Assembly: GCA_949752795.1 (NCBI GenBank) | Contig: OX457062.1 | Location: forward strand, 87,843,777 to 87,907,776 | DNA: 64,000 bases | Reading direction: 5' to 3' | From: Hyperoodon ampullatus | Lineage: Eukaryota > Chordata > Mammalia > Artiodactyla > Ziphiidae | Part shown: in pieces, positions 1 to 11,399 of the stretch | Position numbering within the stretch: the first letter of the stretch is position 1 | Layout: each line of letters begins with the position of its first letter | The notes under the pieces: generated by a model | What the model saw: the letters and a program-made list of their open reading frames with translations, nothing else | Told to the model about the DNA's origin: nothing | Database searches by the model: none | Made by a program: the position numbers and the translations under genes

Positions 1-868
1 CTTCTTTACATACGAAAACCAGAAAAGTGTGACTGATTCTCAAGGAAAAATAAAATCAGATGTTGGGACTCTTAGACAAAGACTTTAAAGCAGTTTTCAC
101 AACTGTGCTCTATGAAGTGAAAGAAAACAATCTTTAAATGAATAAAAAGGTATGTGTTTTCAGCCCAGAAATAGACCCTATGAAAGAAACAAAACAGAAA
201 TTTTAGAACTAAAGAAGTACAATGTCTTAAATTTTTAAAAATCGTTGGATGGGTTCAATAGAAGAATGAAACTGATAGAGAAACTTGTGATCTTCAAGTC
301 AGTAAACTTGAAGATAGATCAGTAGAAATAATTCTATCTAAACAACAGAGAAAAAGGATATTGAAATAAAATTAACAGAGGACTCAGAGACCTGTGAGAC
401 AATAGGAAAATACCTGGCATCCATGTTATTTACTGGAGACCCAGAGGGAGAAGAGAAAGTGATTAGTATAAAAAAAAATTGAAGATATAATGGATGAAAA
501 TTTTCTAAATTTGGTTAAAGACAAAAATTTCAAAATGCTCATCAAAATCCTAAAGAGTATAATCTATAAAGAGAAAAGGAGAAAAAATCCAGACACATTA
601 TAATCATACTGCTGAAAGTTGGCAAAAGGAAAAATTATTGTAAAGACACAGAAATAAACAACACATTATTTATAAAGGAACAACAGTTCAAATGATTACA
701 GATTTCTCACCAGAAGTCATTTTATTTTAGAACTGTCAATCTTGAATACATACTAGATGGAGAAAAGACCCAACTATAAGATGTCTACAAAAATCGTGCT
801 TTAAGTATATAGACAGTCTAAAGGTTAAAGGATCTTAAAAAACCATACTTCTAAATATTCAGTGGGTC
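1..868 (+). repeat. Old LINE-1 (L1M) 5'/ORF1-side fragment
   Basis: Adenine-rich sequence that follows the order of an old mammalian L1 from its ORF1 side: the 'aacttgaagatagatcagtag' stretch near 308, the 'acctgtgagacaataggaaaa' stretch near 389, and 'cagatttctcaccagaagtc' near 699. No long frame remains, so it is a fossil. Near 780-868 it passes into sequence resembling the middle of L1 ORF2, so ORF1 C-terminal and endonuclease regions are missing. It probably extends left of the window. The L1M subfamily cannot be named by eye. Confidence 0.75.
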
Positions 869-881
869 AAAGATGAAGACT

Positions 882-1090
882 GGGGCTTCCCTGGTGGTGC
901 AGTGGTTGAGAGTCCGCCTGCCGATGCAGGGGATGTGGGTTCGTGCCCCGGTCCGGGAGGATCCCGCGTGCCACAGAGCAGCTGGGCTCGTGAGCCATGG
1001 CCACTGGGCCTGCACGTCCGGAGCCTGTGCTCCACAACGGGAGAGGCCACAACAGTGAGAGGCCCGCGTACAGCAAAAAAAAAAAAAAAA
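882..1090 (+). mobile_element. CHR-type tRNA-derived SINE
   Basis: Starts GGGCTTCCCTGGTGGTGCAG and ends in a 3' poly-A of about 15. The tRNA-like head holds an RNA polymerase III A-box-like segment (TGGTGCAGTGG) and a B-box-like segment (GGTTCGTGCCC). The direct repeat AGATGAAGACT at 871-881 and 1091-1101 is the target-site duplication. It was inserted into the L1M ORF2 remnant, whose sequence resumes directly after the second copy. Confidence 0.95.
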
Positions 1091-1101
1091 AGATGAAGAC
1101 T

Positions 1102-2954
1102 AAGAATCTCAAAAGAAATTAGAATATATTCTGAACCGATTGAAAACAAAAAATACAACATAAAAAATTTGTGAGATGCTGCTCAAATAATGCTCAGAAA
1201 AACATATAGCATTACATACCTATATTAGAAAAGTATATTATAAATAGAAAAGGTATATTATATATAGAAATTATATATTATATTTATCAAATAAATAATC
1301 TAAGCTTTTACCTTACCAAACTAGAAAAAGAGCAAACTCAGATCAAGCAGAAAAGGAAATAATAAAAAATACAAAAAAAGTCAATGAAATTAAAAGTAGA
1401 AAAACAATTGAGAATATGAATGACACCAAAGCTTTTTCTCTGTAAAGATAAATAAAATTGGCAAACCTTTAGACAGACCAAAAAAAAAAAAAAAAAGCAC
1501 ACCAGGGAAGACCCATTATTAACTGCATTACTACAGTGGAACAAAAGAGGAGACCCACTTACATCCCCACATACAGGAAAAGGATAATAATGTAATACTG
1601 CAAACAATATTACACTCCAAAATTTGACAATTTAGATAAAATGGATCAATTTTTTGGAAAGACATAAACTGTCAAAATTCACATGAGAACAAGTTGACCA
1701 CCAGAATGTACTAAACAAATTGAATAAATCTGTTAAGTAAATGTAAGTTGTAGGCACAATTCTTCCTGAAGAGAAAATTATAGATCCCTGTGGTTGTAGG
1801 GACAAATTCTTTTAAAAAGTTAAGAAAAAAATAACACCAATTTTATGCAATCTCTTTCAGAAAATAGAAGAGGAGGTAACATTTTCCCTCTCATCCTTTG
1901 AGGTCGGGATAAACCTGATACCAAAATAAAACAAAACAATACAAGGGAAAAAAAAGCTAAAGATCCAATGAACCCTATGAACTTATATATAAAAATTCTC
2001 AACCAAATATTAGCAAATCACAGTGATAAAGATAGTGTGGTATTGACAGAAGAACATTCACATAGATCAATGGAATTCAATACACAGTGCCATAATAGAC
2101 CCACACAAATAGCACCGAATGATTTCTGCAAAGGAAGAAAAGTTATTCAATAGAGAAAGAGTAGTCTCTTTAACAAATTCTGTTGGAACAAATTGGGCTA
2201 CATATACCAAAGGCGGGAGGGGAACTTAACCTCAATTTAAATTTTACATATTATACAAAAATTAACTAAAAATGGATTGATCATAGATCTAAACCTTTTA
2301 AAAATTATAAAACTTTAAGAAGAAAACCTGAAGGAATATCTGTTTGATCCAGGGTTAGGCAGACTTCTTAGACTTGATACCAAAAGCACCATCCATAAAA
2401 AAACAAACTGATACATTGGTAATTTCATCAAAATTTAAAATGCTTGATATGCAAAGACATTGTTAAGAAAATAAAAAGACAAGCCACAGTCTCCAAAAAA
2501 AAAAAGTTTAAATCACATATCAAACAAACAACTTCTATCTAGATTATAAAATCACACTTTAAACTCAACAGTAAGAGAACAAACAACCCAGTTAATAATC
2601 ATGGAAAATATTGAACAGACATTTAAACAAGGAGTAAATATGAATGGCAAATAAACACATGAAAAGATGTTTAACATCATTGACCATTAGGGAAATGTAA
2701 ATTAAACCAATTAAACCTATGATGAGATACCACTATACAAGTATTAGAATGACTAAAATAAAAAATGCTGGCAATGCAAGGACTGGTAAGGATACAGAAC
2801 AACTGGCTCTCTTATGCCTTGTTGCCAAGAATGAAAAACGGTGCAGGCACTTTGGAAAACAGTTCAGCAATTTCTTGACCAGCAATCAGTCTTGGGTATT
2901 TAACTTAGAAATATTAAAGAAAGAAAATAATGTTCGCATAAAAGCTTGCACATG
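1102..2954 (+). repeat. Old LINE-1 (L1M) ORF2 remnant, internally deleted
   Basis: Continues the element at 1-868 after the SINE. Sequence at 1102-1560 matches the linker between endonuclease and reverse transcriptase of L1 ORF2 in order, and 1830-2018 matches the start of the RT domain ('ctcaaccaaatattagcaaa'). At about 2018-2025 it jumps to the region after the RT core ('gatagtgtggtattgacaga'), so the F-A-D-D catalytic block is absent. 2090-2950 follows the ORF2 C-terminal part. Many stops and indels; not coding. Confidence 0.8.
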
Positions 2955-3175
2955 GGCTTCCCTGGTGGCGCAGTGGTTGAGAGTCCGCCTGCCAATGCAG
3001 GGGACGCAGGTTCGTGCCCCGGTCCGGGAGGATCCCACATACCGCGGAGCGGCTGGGCCCGTGGGCCATGGCCGCTGAGCCTGCACGTCCAAAGCCTGTG
3101 CTCCGCAACGGGAGAGGCCACAACAATGAGAGTCCCGTGTACCGCAAAAAAAAAAAAACAAAAAAATAAAAAAAA
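2955..3175 (+). mobile_element. CHR-type tRNA-derived SINE
   Basis: GGCTTCCCTGGTGGCGCAG start, tRNA-like promoter boxes, CHR body and an impure A-rich tail (A with C and T interruptions). The direct repeat CTTGCACATG at 2945-2954 and 3176-3185 marks the insertion. It sits in the L1M ORF2 3' region, which continues on the other side. Confidence 0.95.
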
Positions 3176-3185
3176 CTTGCACATG

Positions 3186-3502
3186 AATGCTCATAGCAGC
3201 TTTCGTTGTAAGAGCCAAAAACTAGAATCAATTCAGAAATCCTTCAACTAGTGAATATATAATCTGTGATACATCCATACAATGGATGCTGCTTAGCAGT
3301 ACAAAAGAGGAAACTTTTGATACAGGCAACAACTTGGGTGGATCTTAAGGGACTCACGCTGAGTGGGGGTGGGGAAAAAAGATCAGTGTCCAAGGTTACA
3401 TAAGATTTGATTCAATTGATATAACACTATAACACTTTCTAAATGAAACATTACAGCAATGGAGAACAAACCAGGTGTTGCCAGGGATGAAGGGGTAGAG
3501 GC
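3186..3502 (+). repeat. L1M ORF2 3' end / start of 3' UTR
   Basis: Continues the plus-strand L1M. It includes the ORF2 C-terminal consensus-like stretch ('gaatgctcatagcagctttc', then 'tacaatggatgctgcttagc') and the start of the 3' UTR ('aaccaggtgttgccagggat'). The 3' tail is missing. The element stops where a minus-strand SINE begins, and beyond that lies a minus-strand L1. Confidence 0.7.
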
Positions 3503-3515
3503 AAGTTGAAATTTC

Positions 3516-3800
3516 TTTTTTTTTTTAATTAATCTTATTTTATTTTTGGTTGCATTGGGTCTTCGTTGCTGTGCACGGGCTTTCTCTAGCTGTGGCTACT
3601 CTTCGTTGCGGTGCTTGGGCTCCTCATTGCAGTGGCTTCTCTTGTTGTGGAACATGGGCTCTAGGTGCACGGGCTTCAGTAGTTGTGGTACATGGGCTTA
3701 GTTGCTCCTCGGCATGTGGGATCTTCCTGGGCCAGGGCTCGAAACCGTGCCCCCTGCATTGGCAGGTGGATTCTTAACCACTGCACCACCAGGGAAGCCC
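3516..3800 (-). mobile_element. CHR-type SINE, longer and older form
   Basis: Reads in reverse: T-rich tail at 3516-3540, then 'ttgggtcttcgttgctgtgc' and the tRNA-like head ending 'accaccagggaagccc' at 3785-3800. The body is about 80 bp longer than in the short CHR copies here and more diverged, so it is likely an older CHR subfamily. A degenerate 13-bp duplication flanks it (AAGTTGAAATTTC at 3503-3515, AACTTGCAATTTC at 3801-3813, two mismatches). Confidence 0.9.
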
Positions 3801-3813
3801 AACTTGCAATTTC

Positions 3814-4033
3814 AAAATTGATGGAACAGCCCCTGTTTTGAATTCTGTTAGGGATACACCTATGGGTGGAATTGCTGGATCATATGTTAATTCTATACTT
3901 AGCATTTTGAGGAATTACTAAATTTTTTTCCACAAGGGCTGTACCTTTTTAAATTCCCACAAGCCCATGCACAAGTGTTCCAATTTCTCCACATCCTCAC
4001 CATACTTATTTTCTGTTTTGCTGGAAAACTACC
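3814..4033 (-). repeat. L1M ORF2 3' part (minus strand), first piece
   Basis: In reverse complement this follows the C-terminal end of L1 ORF2. On the given strand it shows 'ggtggaattgctggatcata', 'cacaagggctgtaccttttt' and 'tttctccacatcctcacc', landmarks of antisense L1. It is interrupted by the LTR at 4034 and resumes at 4404. Confidence 0.8.
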
Positions 4034-4403
4034 TGTATTAGTTTGCTAGGGCTACTATAACAAAATACCACAGACTGAGTGCCTTAACCAACAGAAATGT
4101 ATCTTTTCACAGTTATGAAGGCTAGAAATCCAAAATCAAGGTTTTGGCACGTTTGTTTTTTTTTCTGAGGCCCTGCCTGGTCTTTCCTCTGTGCACACAC
4201 ATCCCTGGTGTTTCTTTACATATCCAAATTTGCTCTTCTTATAAAGACACTGGTCAGACTGAATTAGGGCCTACCCTATTGGCCTCATTTTGATTTAATT
4301 TCATCTTTAAAGGTTCTATATCCAAATACAGTTATATTTTGAGGTGTATGGGTTTTGGAGTTCAATATACGAATTTTGAGAGGACACAGTTCAACTCATA
4401 ACA
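4034..4403 (-). mobile_element. ERVL-MaLR LTR (MLT1-type), solo
   Basis: Reverse-oriented solo LTR. It opens 'tgtattagtttgctagggct' and closes 'ttcaactcataaca', so in sense orientation it begins TGTTATGAGTTGAA and ends in CA, as MaLR LTRs do. Internal landmarks are 'ctataacaaaataccacaga' and 'ccaaatacagttatattttg'. Flanking pentamers CTACC and CCATC are only 3/5 identical, a decayed target duplication. L1M sequence on both sides shows it inserted into the L1. Confidence 0.85.
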
Positions 4404-4868
4404 CCATCATAAAGGGTATGAAGTGGTATCTCATTACAATTTTGAACTACATTTCCTTAATGACTAGTGATGCTAAGAATCTTTCATATGCCTATTGGGC
4501 TATCTTCTTTGGAGAAATGTCTATTTATATCTTTTGCTTGCTTTTTAAATTGGAGTATTTGGTTTTTGTTTGTTTGTTTTTGAGTTGTAGAATTTCTTTG
4601 TATATTCTGAATATTATACCCTCATGAAAAGTAATTTCTCTCATTCCATAGTTGTCTTTTCACTTTCTTGATATTGTCCTTTGTTGCACAAAAGTTTTTA
4701 ATTTGATGAAATTCAATTTATTTTTCTTTTGTTGATCATGTTTTCATCATATCTAAAAAATCCATCGATAAATCTAATGTCACAAAAATTTACCCTATCT
4801 TTTCTTCTTAGAGCTTTATGGCTTTAGTTCTTATATTTAAGTGGTTGATCTACTTGAAGTTAATTTTA

Positions 4869-4995
4869 TGTGATATGTATATGACGTATATGATGTGTGT
4901 ATGTATATACAAGTATATATACATATGTATGTATATGTATATATGTACATGTATGTATGTGTATACATTTGTGTGTGTGTGTGTGTGTGTGTGTT
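4869..4995. repeat. Compound (TATG)n / (TG)n microsatellite
   Basis: Imperfect alternating TATG/TATA units followed by an uninterrupted (TG) run near 4970-4994. It lies inside antisense L1 ORF2, so it probably grew from an L1 purine-pyrimidine stretch. Confidence 0.9.
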
Positions 4996-5761
4996 CATTC
5001 TTTAGCATGTGGAAACATCTAATTTTCCCAGAAACATTTGTGGAAGAGGGTATTCTTTCCCTAATGAATGATGCCAGTGCCCTTGTTGAAAATCAAATGG
5101 CCATTGATTTATGAGCTTAATTCTGGTCTCTCAGTTTATACCTATCTCATTGGTCTATATGTCTATCTTTATGCCAGTACCACACTAGTTTAATTATTGA
5201 AACTCTGTAGTAGGTTTGAAATTGGGAAATAAGAATTCTAAACTTTGTTCATTTATTCAAAGATTGTTTTGGTGATTTGGAGTCTTGCAATTTCATATGA
5301 ATTTGAGGATTAGCTTTTCCATTTCCATAAAAAATAAGGTTGTTGAAATGTGCATGGACTATAGATCACTTTGAGCATTACCAACATCTTAAAACTATTA
5401 TATTTTTCCAATCCATGAATATGGGATGTGTTTTCAATTATTTATGTCTTCTTTAAATTCTACAATGTTTGTAGTTTTCAGTGCACAAGTCGTTCACTTT
5501 GTTGAATAAATTTAGTTCTAGGTATTTTATACTTTTCAATGCCATTGTAAATTAAACAGTTTTCTAAATTTCATTATTGAGTTGTTCAGTGCTTGTGTAT
5601 AGAAGCACAACTAATATTTGTGTGTTGATCTTGTGTCCTGAAATGTTGCTTAATTTATTAACTCTAGTAGTTTTCTTGTGGATTCTAAGGGATTTTCTAT
5701 ACAAAAGATCATGTCATCTGCAAATAGATATAGTTATACTTCTGCTTTCCAATTTCAATGT

Positions 5762-5826
5762 GTTTTCTTTTTCTTTCTTTCTTTGTTTCTTTGTTTGTTT
5801 GTTTGTTTGTTTGTTTGTTTGTTTTT
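5762..5826. repeat. (TTTC)n-(TTTG)n microsatellite
   Basis: A short run of TTTC units changes to about ten TTTG units inside the minus-strand L1M. Simple-sequence expansion. Confidence 0.9.
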
Positions 5827-7510
5827 TCTTAGTTGTTCTAGCTAGAACTTCCAGTACAACATTGAATTACAGGTGAAAGTTAGCATCTTTTTTCTGATTT
5901 TAGGGGGAAATTTTTCAGTCTTTCACCATTGAGTATGATGTTAGCAAGGAGTTTTTCATAAATGTTCTTCATCATCTTGGGGAGGTTTCCTTCTACTTCT
6001 AGTTTTGTGAGTGTTTTTATTGTGAAAATGTGTTAAATGTTACCAAGTAAATTTTCTGTGCCAGTTGAGCTGGACATATGTTTTATTTTTTTATTTATTC
6101 TATTAAAAATAGTGTATTACATAGAGTTATTTTTTTAAAATGCTGAGTTACCCTTTTATTCCTGGGATAAACCGCATGTGGCTGTGGTGTACAATATTTT
6201 TAAGATGCTGTTGTATTTGTTTTGCTAGCATTTTTGTTAAGTATTTTTGCACCTTTATTCAGGAGGAGTATTTTTCTCTAATTGTCTTTCTTGGTGATGT
6301 TTTTATCTCACTTTCATATCAGGGTAATGTTGGCCTCATGCTATGAGTGAGAAACTGTTCTCTCCTCTTGTATTTTTTAGGAAAAGTTTGAGAGGAACTT
6401 GTGCTGATTGTACTTCAAATTATTGGTAGAATTTGCCAGTGAAGTCGTCTTGTCCTGGACTTTTTTTATTGGGGAGATTTTTTAATACTGATGTAATTTC
6501 CTTACCTTTTATAGATATGGTTATATTTCCTATTTTTTTCTTGAGTCAGTTTTGGTAATTTGTGTGTTTCTAGGAACATATGCATTTCATCTAAGTTATC
6601 CAATTTATTGGCATATAATTGTTCATGGCATTAGCTTATAACCTTTTTTATTTCTGTAAGATTCATGATAATGTCCCCTTTTACATTTCTGGTTTTAGTT
6701 GTGTCTTCTCTCTCTCCTTTTTCTTATTAGTTTAGCTAAAGGTTTGCTAACTTTGTTGATCTTTTTAAAGAACCAACTTTTGTTTTTATTGTATTGTTTT
6801 TACTGTTTTTCTATTCTCTATTTCATTTGTATTTGCTCTAAGCTTTATTCATTCCTTCTGCTATATTTGGATTTAGATTTCTCTTCCTTTTTCAGTTTCT
6901 CAAAATATTAATGTAGGTTATTGGTTTAAGATCTGTCTTCCTCTTTAATGTAGGTGTTTACAGCTGCAAATTTCCATCTGAGCATTGCTTTCTTTGTATC
7001 TTGTAAGTTTTAGTATGCTGTGTTCTCATTTTCATTTATCTCTAAGTATTTTCTAATTATTCTTGTGATTTCTTGTTTTACTCATTGTTTAAAAGTGTGT
7101 TGTTTAATTTCCACATATTTGTAAATTTTTCAGTTTTCCTTCTGTATTGATTTCTAGCTTCATTCTACTGTGGTCCAAGTAGATTCTTAGAATATTTTAA
7201 TCTTTTAAAATTTATTGAGAATTGTTTTGCAGCTAAACGTATTTCTTCCTTTATTTCTGTCAATATTTTCTTCATGCATTTTGGGCCTCTGTTGGTGCAT
7301 ATATGTTTACAATTATTATACGTTCTTGGTGAATTGACCCTTTTATCAACATTTGATGTTCTTATGTGTCTTTTGTAACAATTTTTAACTTAATGTCTAT
7401 TTTGTCTGATATTAGAATAGGCACACCAGCTATCTTTTGGTCAGTTTTTGCACAGAATATATTTTTTCATCCTTTAGCTTTCAATTTATTTGTGTTTTTG
7501 GAAGTAAAAA

Positions 7511-8955
7511 TGATTTGCCTCCATTTGCATTGTGAGGTTATAAAAATACTTTTTAAATTATCTTTACAACTTTTTTGTTACATTTTCCAAATATTCCATG
7601 ATAAACCTATACTACTTTTATAATCACAAATTGTATTAATACAAATTCAAAGAAGAAAACTACTGTAAAAGTATAGAAGAGGAAAGATAATTCTAATAAA
7701 TTTTAAAAATCAAGTGAAAAATAAAAATCATTTTTCAGGAGCTAGTAATGCTTTTTTTTTTCTATTTGAATGAGGATAACCTACTAGCATTATAGAAATT
7801 CAAAGGTTAGAATACAGTGATAGACTATACAAACATGAAGTTTTCATGGAGGAGATTACTTTTATTTTAGCTTGACAAAGAGAAAAAGAAAAGGAGTTCC
7901 ATGTGCAGGGAGATGACCTGAGCAAAGATACAGTTTGGAATTAGAAGGCACATTTGAAGGATACATTTCAGCTTGTGTGGTTTGTTTGCAAGAATGCCTT
8001 TCCTATTTTCTTTCAAGTATCTTATCTTTTCTGTAGGAAGGCGGTGGGATGGTGTCTCTGGAGCATAGTCTACACTGAATCACTGAATCATTTATTTCTT
8101 TACTATTTTGTAATAGATAGCTCAGAGGGCTATTACACTTTCATAACAGATTTTTCTTTCAACTTATGCTAGACTTCATATAAAATTAAAATTAGGGAAT
8201 ATGTGATTAAGATCTTTGATTATCTTTGGAAGGCCAAGCCTATCTGACAGACTCCAGGATGGAGAAGGGCCAGAGGATCAGGGAGTCTTGCAATAGCACA
8301 TGCTAAGTTAGGTTACTCTTTCTTAGCCTATCAGCAGCTCTATTTTCATCGAACTCTGGGAGGCACATCTGAGTACAGATGCAAAGTTATGACTGATGTT
8401 GACATCTTCAGAAGTCCTGACACTGTGGGGAGGGATCTTCAGCTAGATTGCATAATGTCTAGCTGAATACATTTTTCTTCTTGTGATCATTTAGTTTTCT
8501 CAAATCCTAAAATTTCTGCCTGTAGTTTATTTTGCCATGATTTCCTGTGCCAGGTAATGTTCTCTTTCTTCCATGGATCTGACACATGTCTTTTTTTCCT
8601 CAGGGAGCAGCATCTTTCTTTAACCAACTTACTAATGTAAAACTTTTAAAAAATAACATTTTTATCCTGGTCTTTGGATTTTGTCCTAGCAAAGGTTGCT
8701 TAAAGGCATGAAAGAAACCCAGAGGTAGATGACTATTTAGAAGATTCAGATTAATCCCAAATTGACCTTGTTTTCCTTCAATTGTACCTCAGAACCTCTC
8801 AGTGGTTGCCCTGAGCTTTCCCATTATCTCCTAATTTGTCCTTTATATCATAATAGTAATACAACTGTTAAATCATGCCTTCTCTATTCCTGGTAAAGTC
8901 TTCACATAGAAGACAAAATTTGTTGGGGAACTTGAAGCACAAGTAAAAATACAAA
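7511..8955. other. Unassigned non-coding stretch
   Basis: AT-rich sequence with no recognised repeat family, no convincing exon (no long frame bounded by splice signals) and no RNA gene. The small open frames here look like chance. A (T)10 lies near 7752. Confidence 0.5.
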
Positions 8956-8959
8956 GAGC

Positions 8960-9130
8960 CATGTTTCATTGAGCACTTACTGTATTTAATCCTCACAGCA
9001 ACTTGTAAATTAGTGTTATGTGTTCTCACTTATAAATGAGAAACTAAGGCAAGGACAGATTAAGTAAGTTGCCTATCATCATTCACCTGGAAAGTAGCTT
9101 CACATTCATTCAGCCAGGTTTCAGAATTCA
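8960..9130 (-). repeat. MIR SINE fragment
   Basis: Reverse-oriented MIR landmarks in order: 'attgagcacttactgtattt', 'aatcctcacagcaac', 'aatgagaaactaaggcaagg', 'agattaagtaagttgcc'. These are antisense to the MIR core. Diverged, as expected for an ancient SINE. Confidence 0.8.
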
Positions 9131-10375
9131 AATTCTAAATATAGCAATAAAAGCATGTGAGGGACATTGTCCATATCAACAATGGAAAAACAGAATGCAA
9201 AGATACCAGTATATGAGGTCTTTGTGTTGAGCGAGAGTGAGGATTTTTGTGCAGTTCAAATGTAAGTTATCTTAAGAGAGAAGCTGGAGGTGAAATGAAA
9301 AGACCTGTCAACAATAACTCAGAGGACAATAAGGATTTAGAAATAGCCAGATAACAATAACCTTTGAATGTTACAGTATGAAATAAATGGGTCATAGATG
9401 AGATGTAAAATCATTTTAAAGGTACTGATTCTTTCCAAGGTTAAGACTTGACTGCAATCTGATTGAAGATATTAACTTGTAAAAGTTAATCCAAATATTT
9501 TTTCAACAATAGAACTATTCAGAGAGAAGAATCACATAGGCAAACAGCTGTATTTTGTAATCAACAAAATCCAGGGGAAGAGAGTAGGTTTGACACGAAA
9601 ACATTCATCAGAATATTAGAAAATGATGACACTGTTGGTACTATCATCAAACTAAGAAATTCAATGAGTTGCCTTTTTCATAGAATATCCTCTTTTTATC
9701 TAGTGAAATTGTATGTCTAAATTCAATATATAATATAGAAGAAAGTAGAACTGTTTAAATAAGAAGTTTTGGAGGACCTAGATCCCAAGGAACTCAGTGT
9801 TTTTTAACACCTGTAATAATGATTTAATTATTCTATAACAAACTATACTTCTTCATTGTAATTCTGAGTTCACTGTGAAACTTTCTGATTATGAATTTTT
9901 TTCCAAGTAGATTTGATTGCAAGTAGGTGATACACTGAGCATAAAATAGTCAGGTTCTTTTCCTGATGCCTGGGATGTCTCTGTGCACAAAACAGTCCAG
10001 CTAATAGATTTACTTCTCATATTAATTAATATAGTAGTAGCTTATTCATTTATCCCTTTTTAGTGTAGTTAACATGAATCAGTCTTAATTTGTTGTGCTC
10101 ATAATCGATCTTCTAATCCTTGAAAACATGAAGATAAGACTCTTCTCTAGGTTACTCTACACCGGCTCATGGTTATCTTCTTCAGAACAATTTATGTGTC
10201 ATGCTAAGTTTCAATTTAATCTGTCAGCAATGGAGAGTCAACATTTTTTTGAGTAAGAGATTTGCATATATCTATTTTAGCAAATATTTAGAATTACTAA
10301 ATTTTGAATAGGAAGAGGGTAGGGAAATTTTCATCTTTTAATCTCACCTAATACTATCTGATTAAAAGCATGCAA
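9131..10375. other. Unassigned non-coding stretch
   Basis: No recognised interspersed repeat, gene or RNA. Many short AT-rich stretches and no CpG cluster. Confidence 0.5.
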
Positions 10376-10955
10376 TATCATGCTCTGTACTATGTGCCCA
10401 CACTATTTTAAATGCTAGGGATACAATAATGAACAAAACAGACAGAAATGTCTGTTTTCATAGCTCTTACATTCTAGAAGGATCTAAAGACAATACAGAA
10501 ACCAAAAAAAGAAAAAGAAAAAAAGCCAAGTGTCATACAGAGCAAGGGTCAGCCACTTAGAACAAATCCAGCCTGCTACCTTTTTTGGAAATAAAGTTTT
10601 ATTGAAGCATAGCCACTCTCATTTGTTTAAATATATCTATGGATGAATTCATGCTACAATGGCAGAGTTGGATAGTTGCAACAGAGACTATCTAGCCTGC
10701 AAATTTCAAATATTTACTATCTAGACCTGTTCAGAAAATGTTTATTGACCCCTGCCCTGGTATAGAATGTTATTTCAGTTTGCTGCAAATGCAGTGGAGT
10801 AAATAAAGTTCAGAAAAGGTAAAGGATGTGGGAGAATTACTAATATATGACATAAAATAACAAACTAACATACTATAATCTATGCTGAATAAATGAATGC
10901 AGTGTTTGGGGAAAGCCTCACTGAGAAGGTGTTAGCTGAGCAAATACCACTTACC
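10376..10955 (-). repeat. LINE-2 (L2) 3' end, split by a DNA transposon
   Basis: On the given strand: 'aatgctagggatacaataat', 'gaacaaaacagacagaaatg' and 'catagctcttacattctaga', the antisense of the L2 3' end. After the insertion at 10538-10759 it resumes with 'ggggaaagcctcactgagaa' near 10910. Ancient and diverged; no coding capacity. Confidence 0.8.
10538..10759. mobile_element. hAT-Charlie-type non-autonomous DNA transposon (MER-like)
   Basis: A 222-bp element with inverted ends: the left end CAGAGCAAGGGTCAGCCAC matches the reverse complement of the right end (…TTGACCCCTGCCCTG). Inside is 'gaaataaagttttattgaag', typical of a common mammalian MER hAT family. Flanking octamers GTGTCATA and GTATAGAA agree at 4/8. 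L2 sequence on both sides confirms an insertion. I could not fix the family name. Confidence 0.75.
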
Positions 10956-11079
10956 TTCCAAATCAATCCAACTGACATTTTTATGGTTAATCTTTCTGTG
11001 TATAATCTCTCCAATCCAGTTCAATGATAAATTCCCTGTATAAGTGCTGTGTTACTTTGTACTTGTACCACTGCAGAAG

Positions 11080-11395
11080 CTCTGTGGCTTAGCTGTTCAA
11101 TATCCATCTCTCTCCCCAGTGACCCATTCCACTCTATTTATCCAGATGGACCTTTTTGAATGATTTCACTCCCTGCTCAAAAAGCTTCTGCAACTTCCCA
11201 TTACTTACAGGACGCAAATCTAAAACATCTCCTTAGCCAAGATTCAACATCCTTCAAAATCTCTCATAGTAACCTATCCAGAATTATTTATCTTTCTACC
11301 CCTTAAAAGGCAGTCAAACTGTACTCCTCTTTGTTTCTCTGCCATTTCAAAGGTTTCAGGTTTATTTTGATGCCTGGCATGTCCCTCCTCCTCAG
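11080..11395 (+). repeat. L2-like fragment
   Basis: 'cactccctgctcaaaaagct', 'ttacttacaggacgcaaatc' and 'ccttagccaagattcaacat' resemble the sense strand of L2 upstream of its 3' end. Diverged and assigned by eye, so tentative. Confidence 0.5.
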
Positions 11396-11399
11396 CCCT

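Larger units (their letters stand above)
4404..7510 (-). repeat. L1M ORF2 remnant (minus strand), main body
   Basis: Antisense L1 ORF2. From left to right it walks from the C-terminus back through reverse transcriptase (about 5600-6350, with 'aaaagatcatgtcatctgca' near 5705 antisense to the F-A-D-D region) to the endonuclease (about 7230-7500, 'ctgttggtgcatatatgttt'). It ends inside the endonuclease, so the copy is 5'-truncated. Frames are broken throughout, and a TA/TG microsatellite has expanded at 4869-4995. Confidence 0.85.

Noticed and set aside
882..960. SINE heads considered as tRNA genes
   Set aside because: A and B box-like segments are present, but the cloverleaf is incomplete and the head is fused to a CHR body with poly-A and a target duplication, so these are SINEs.
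4818..5114. Membrane-protein-like Tyr/Cys-rich frame
   Set aside because: The hydrophobic pattern is produced by the TATG/TG microsatellite.
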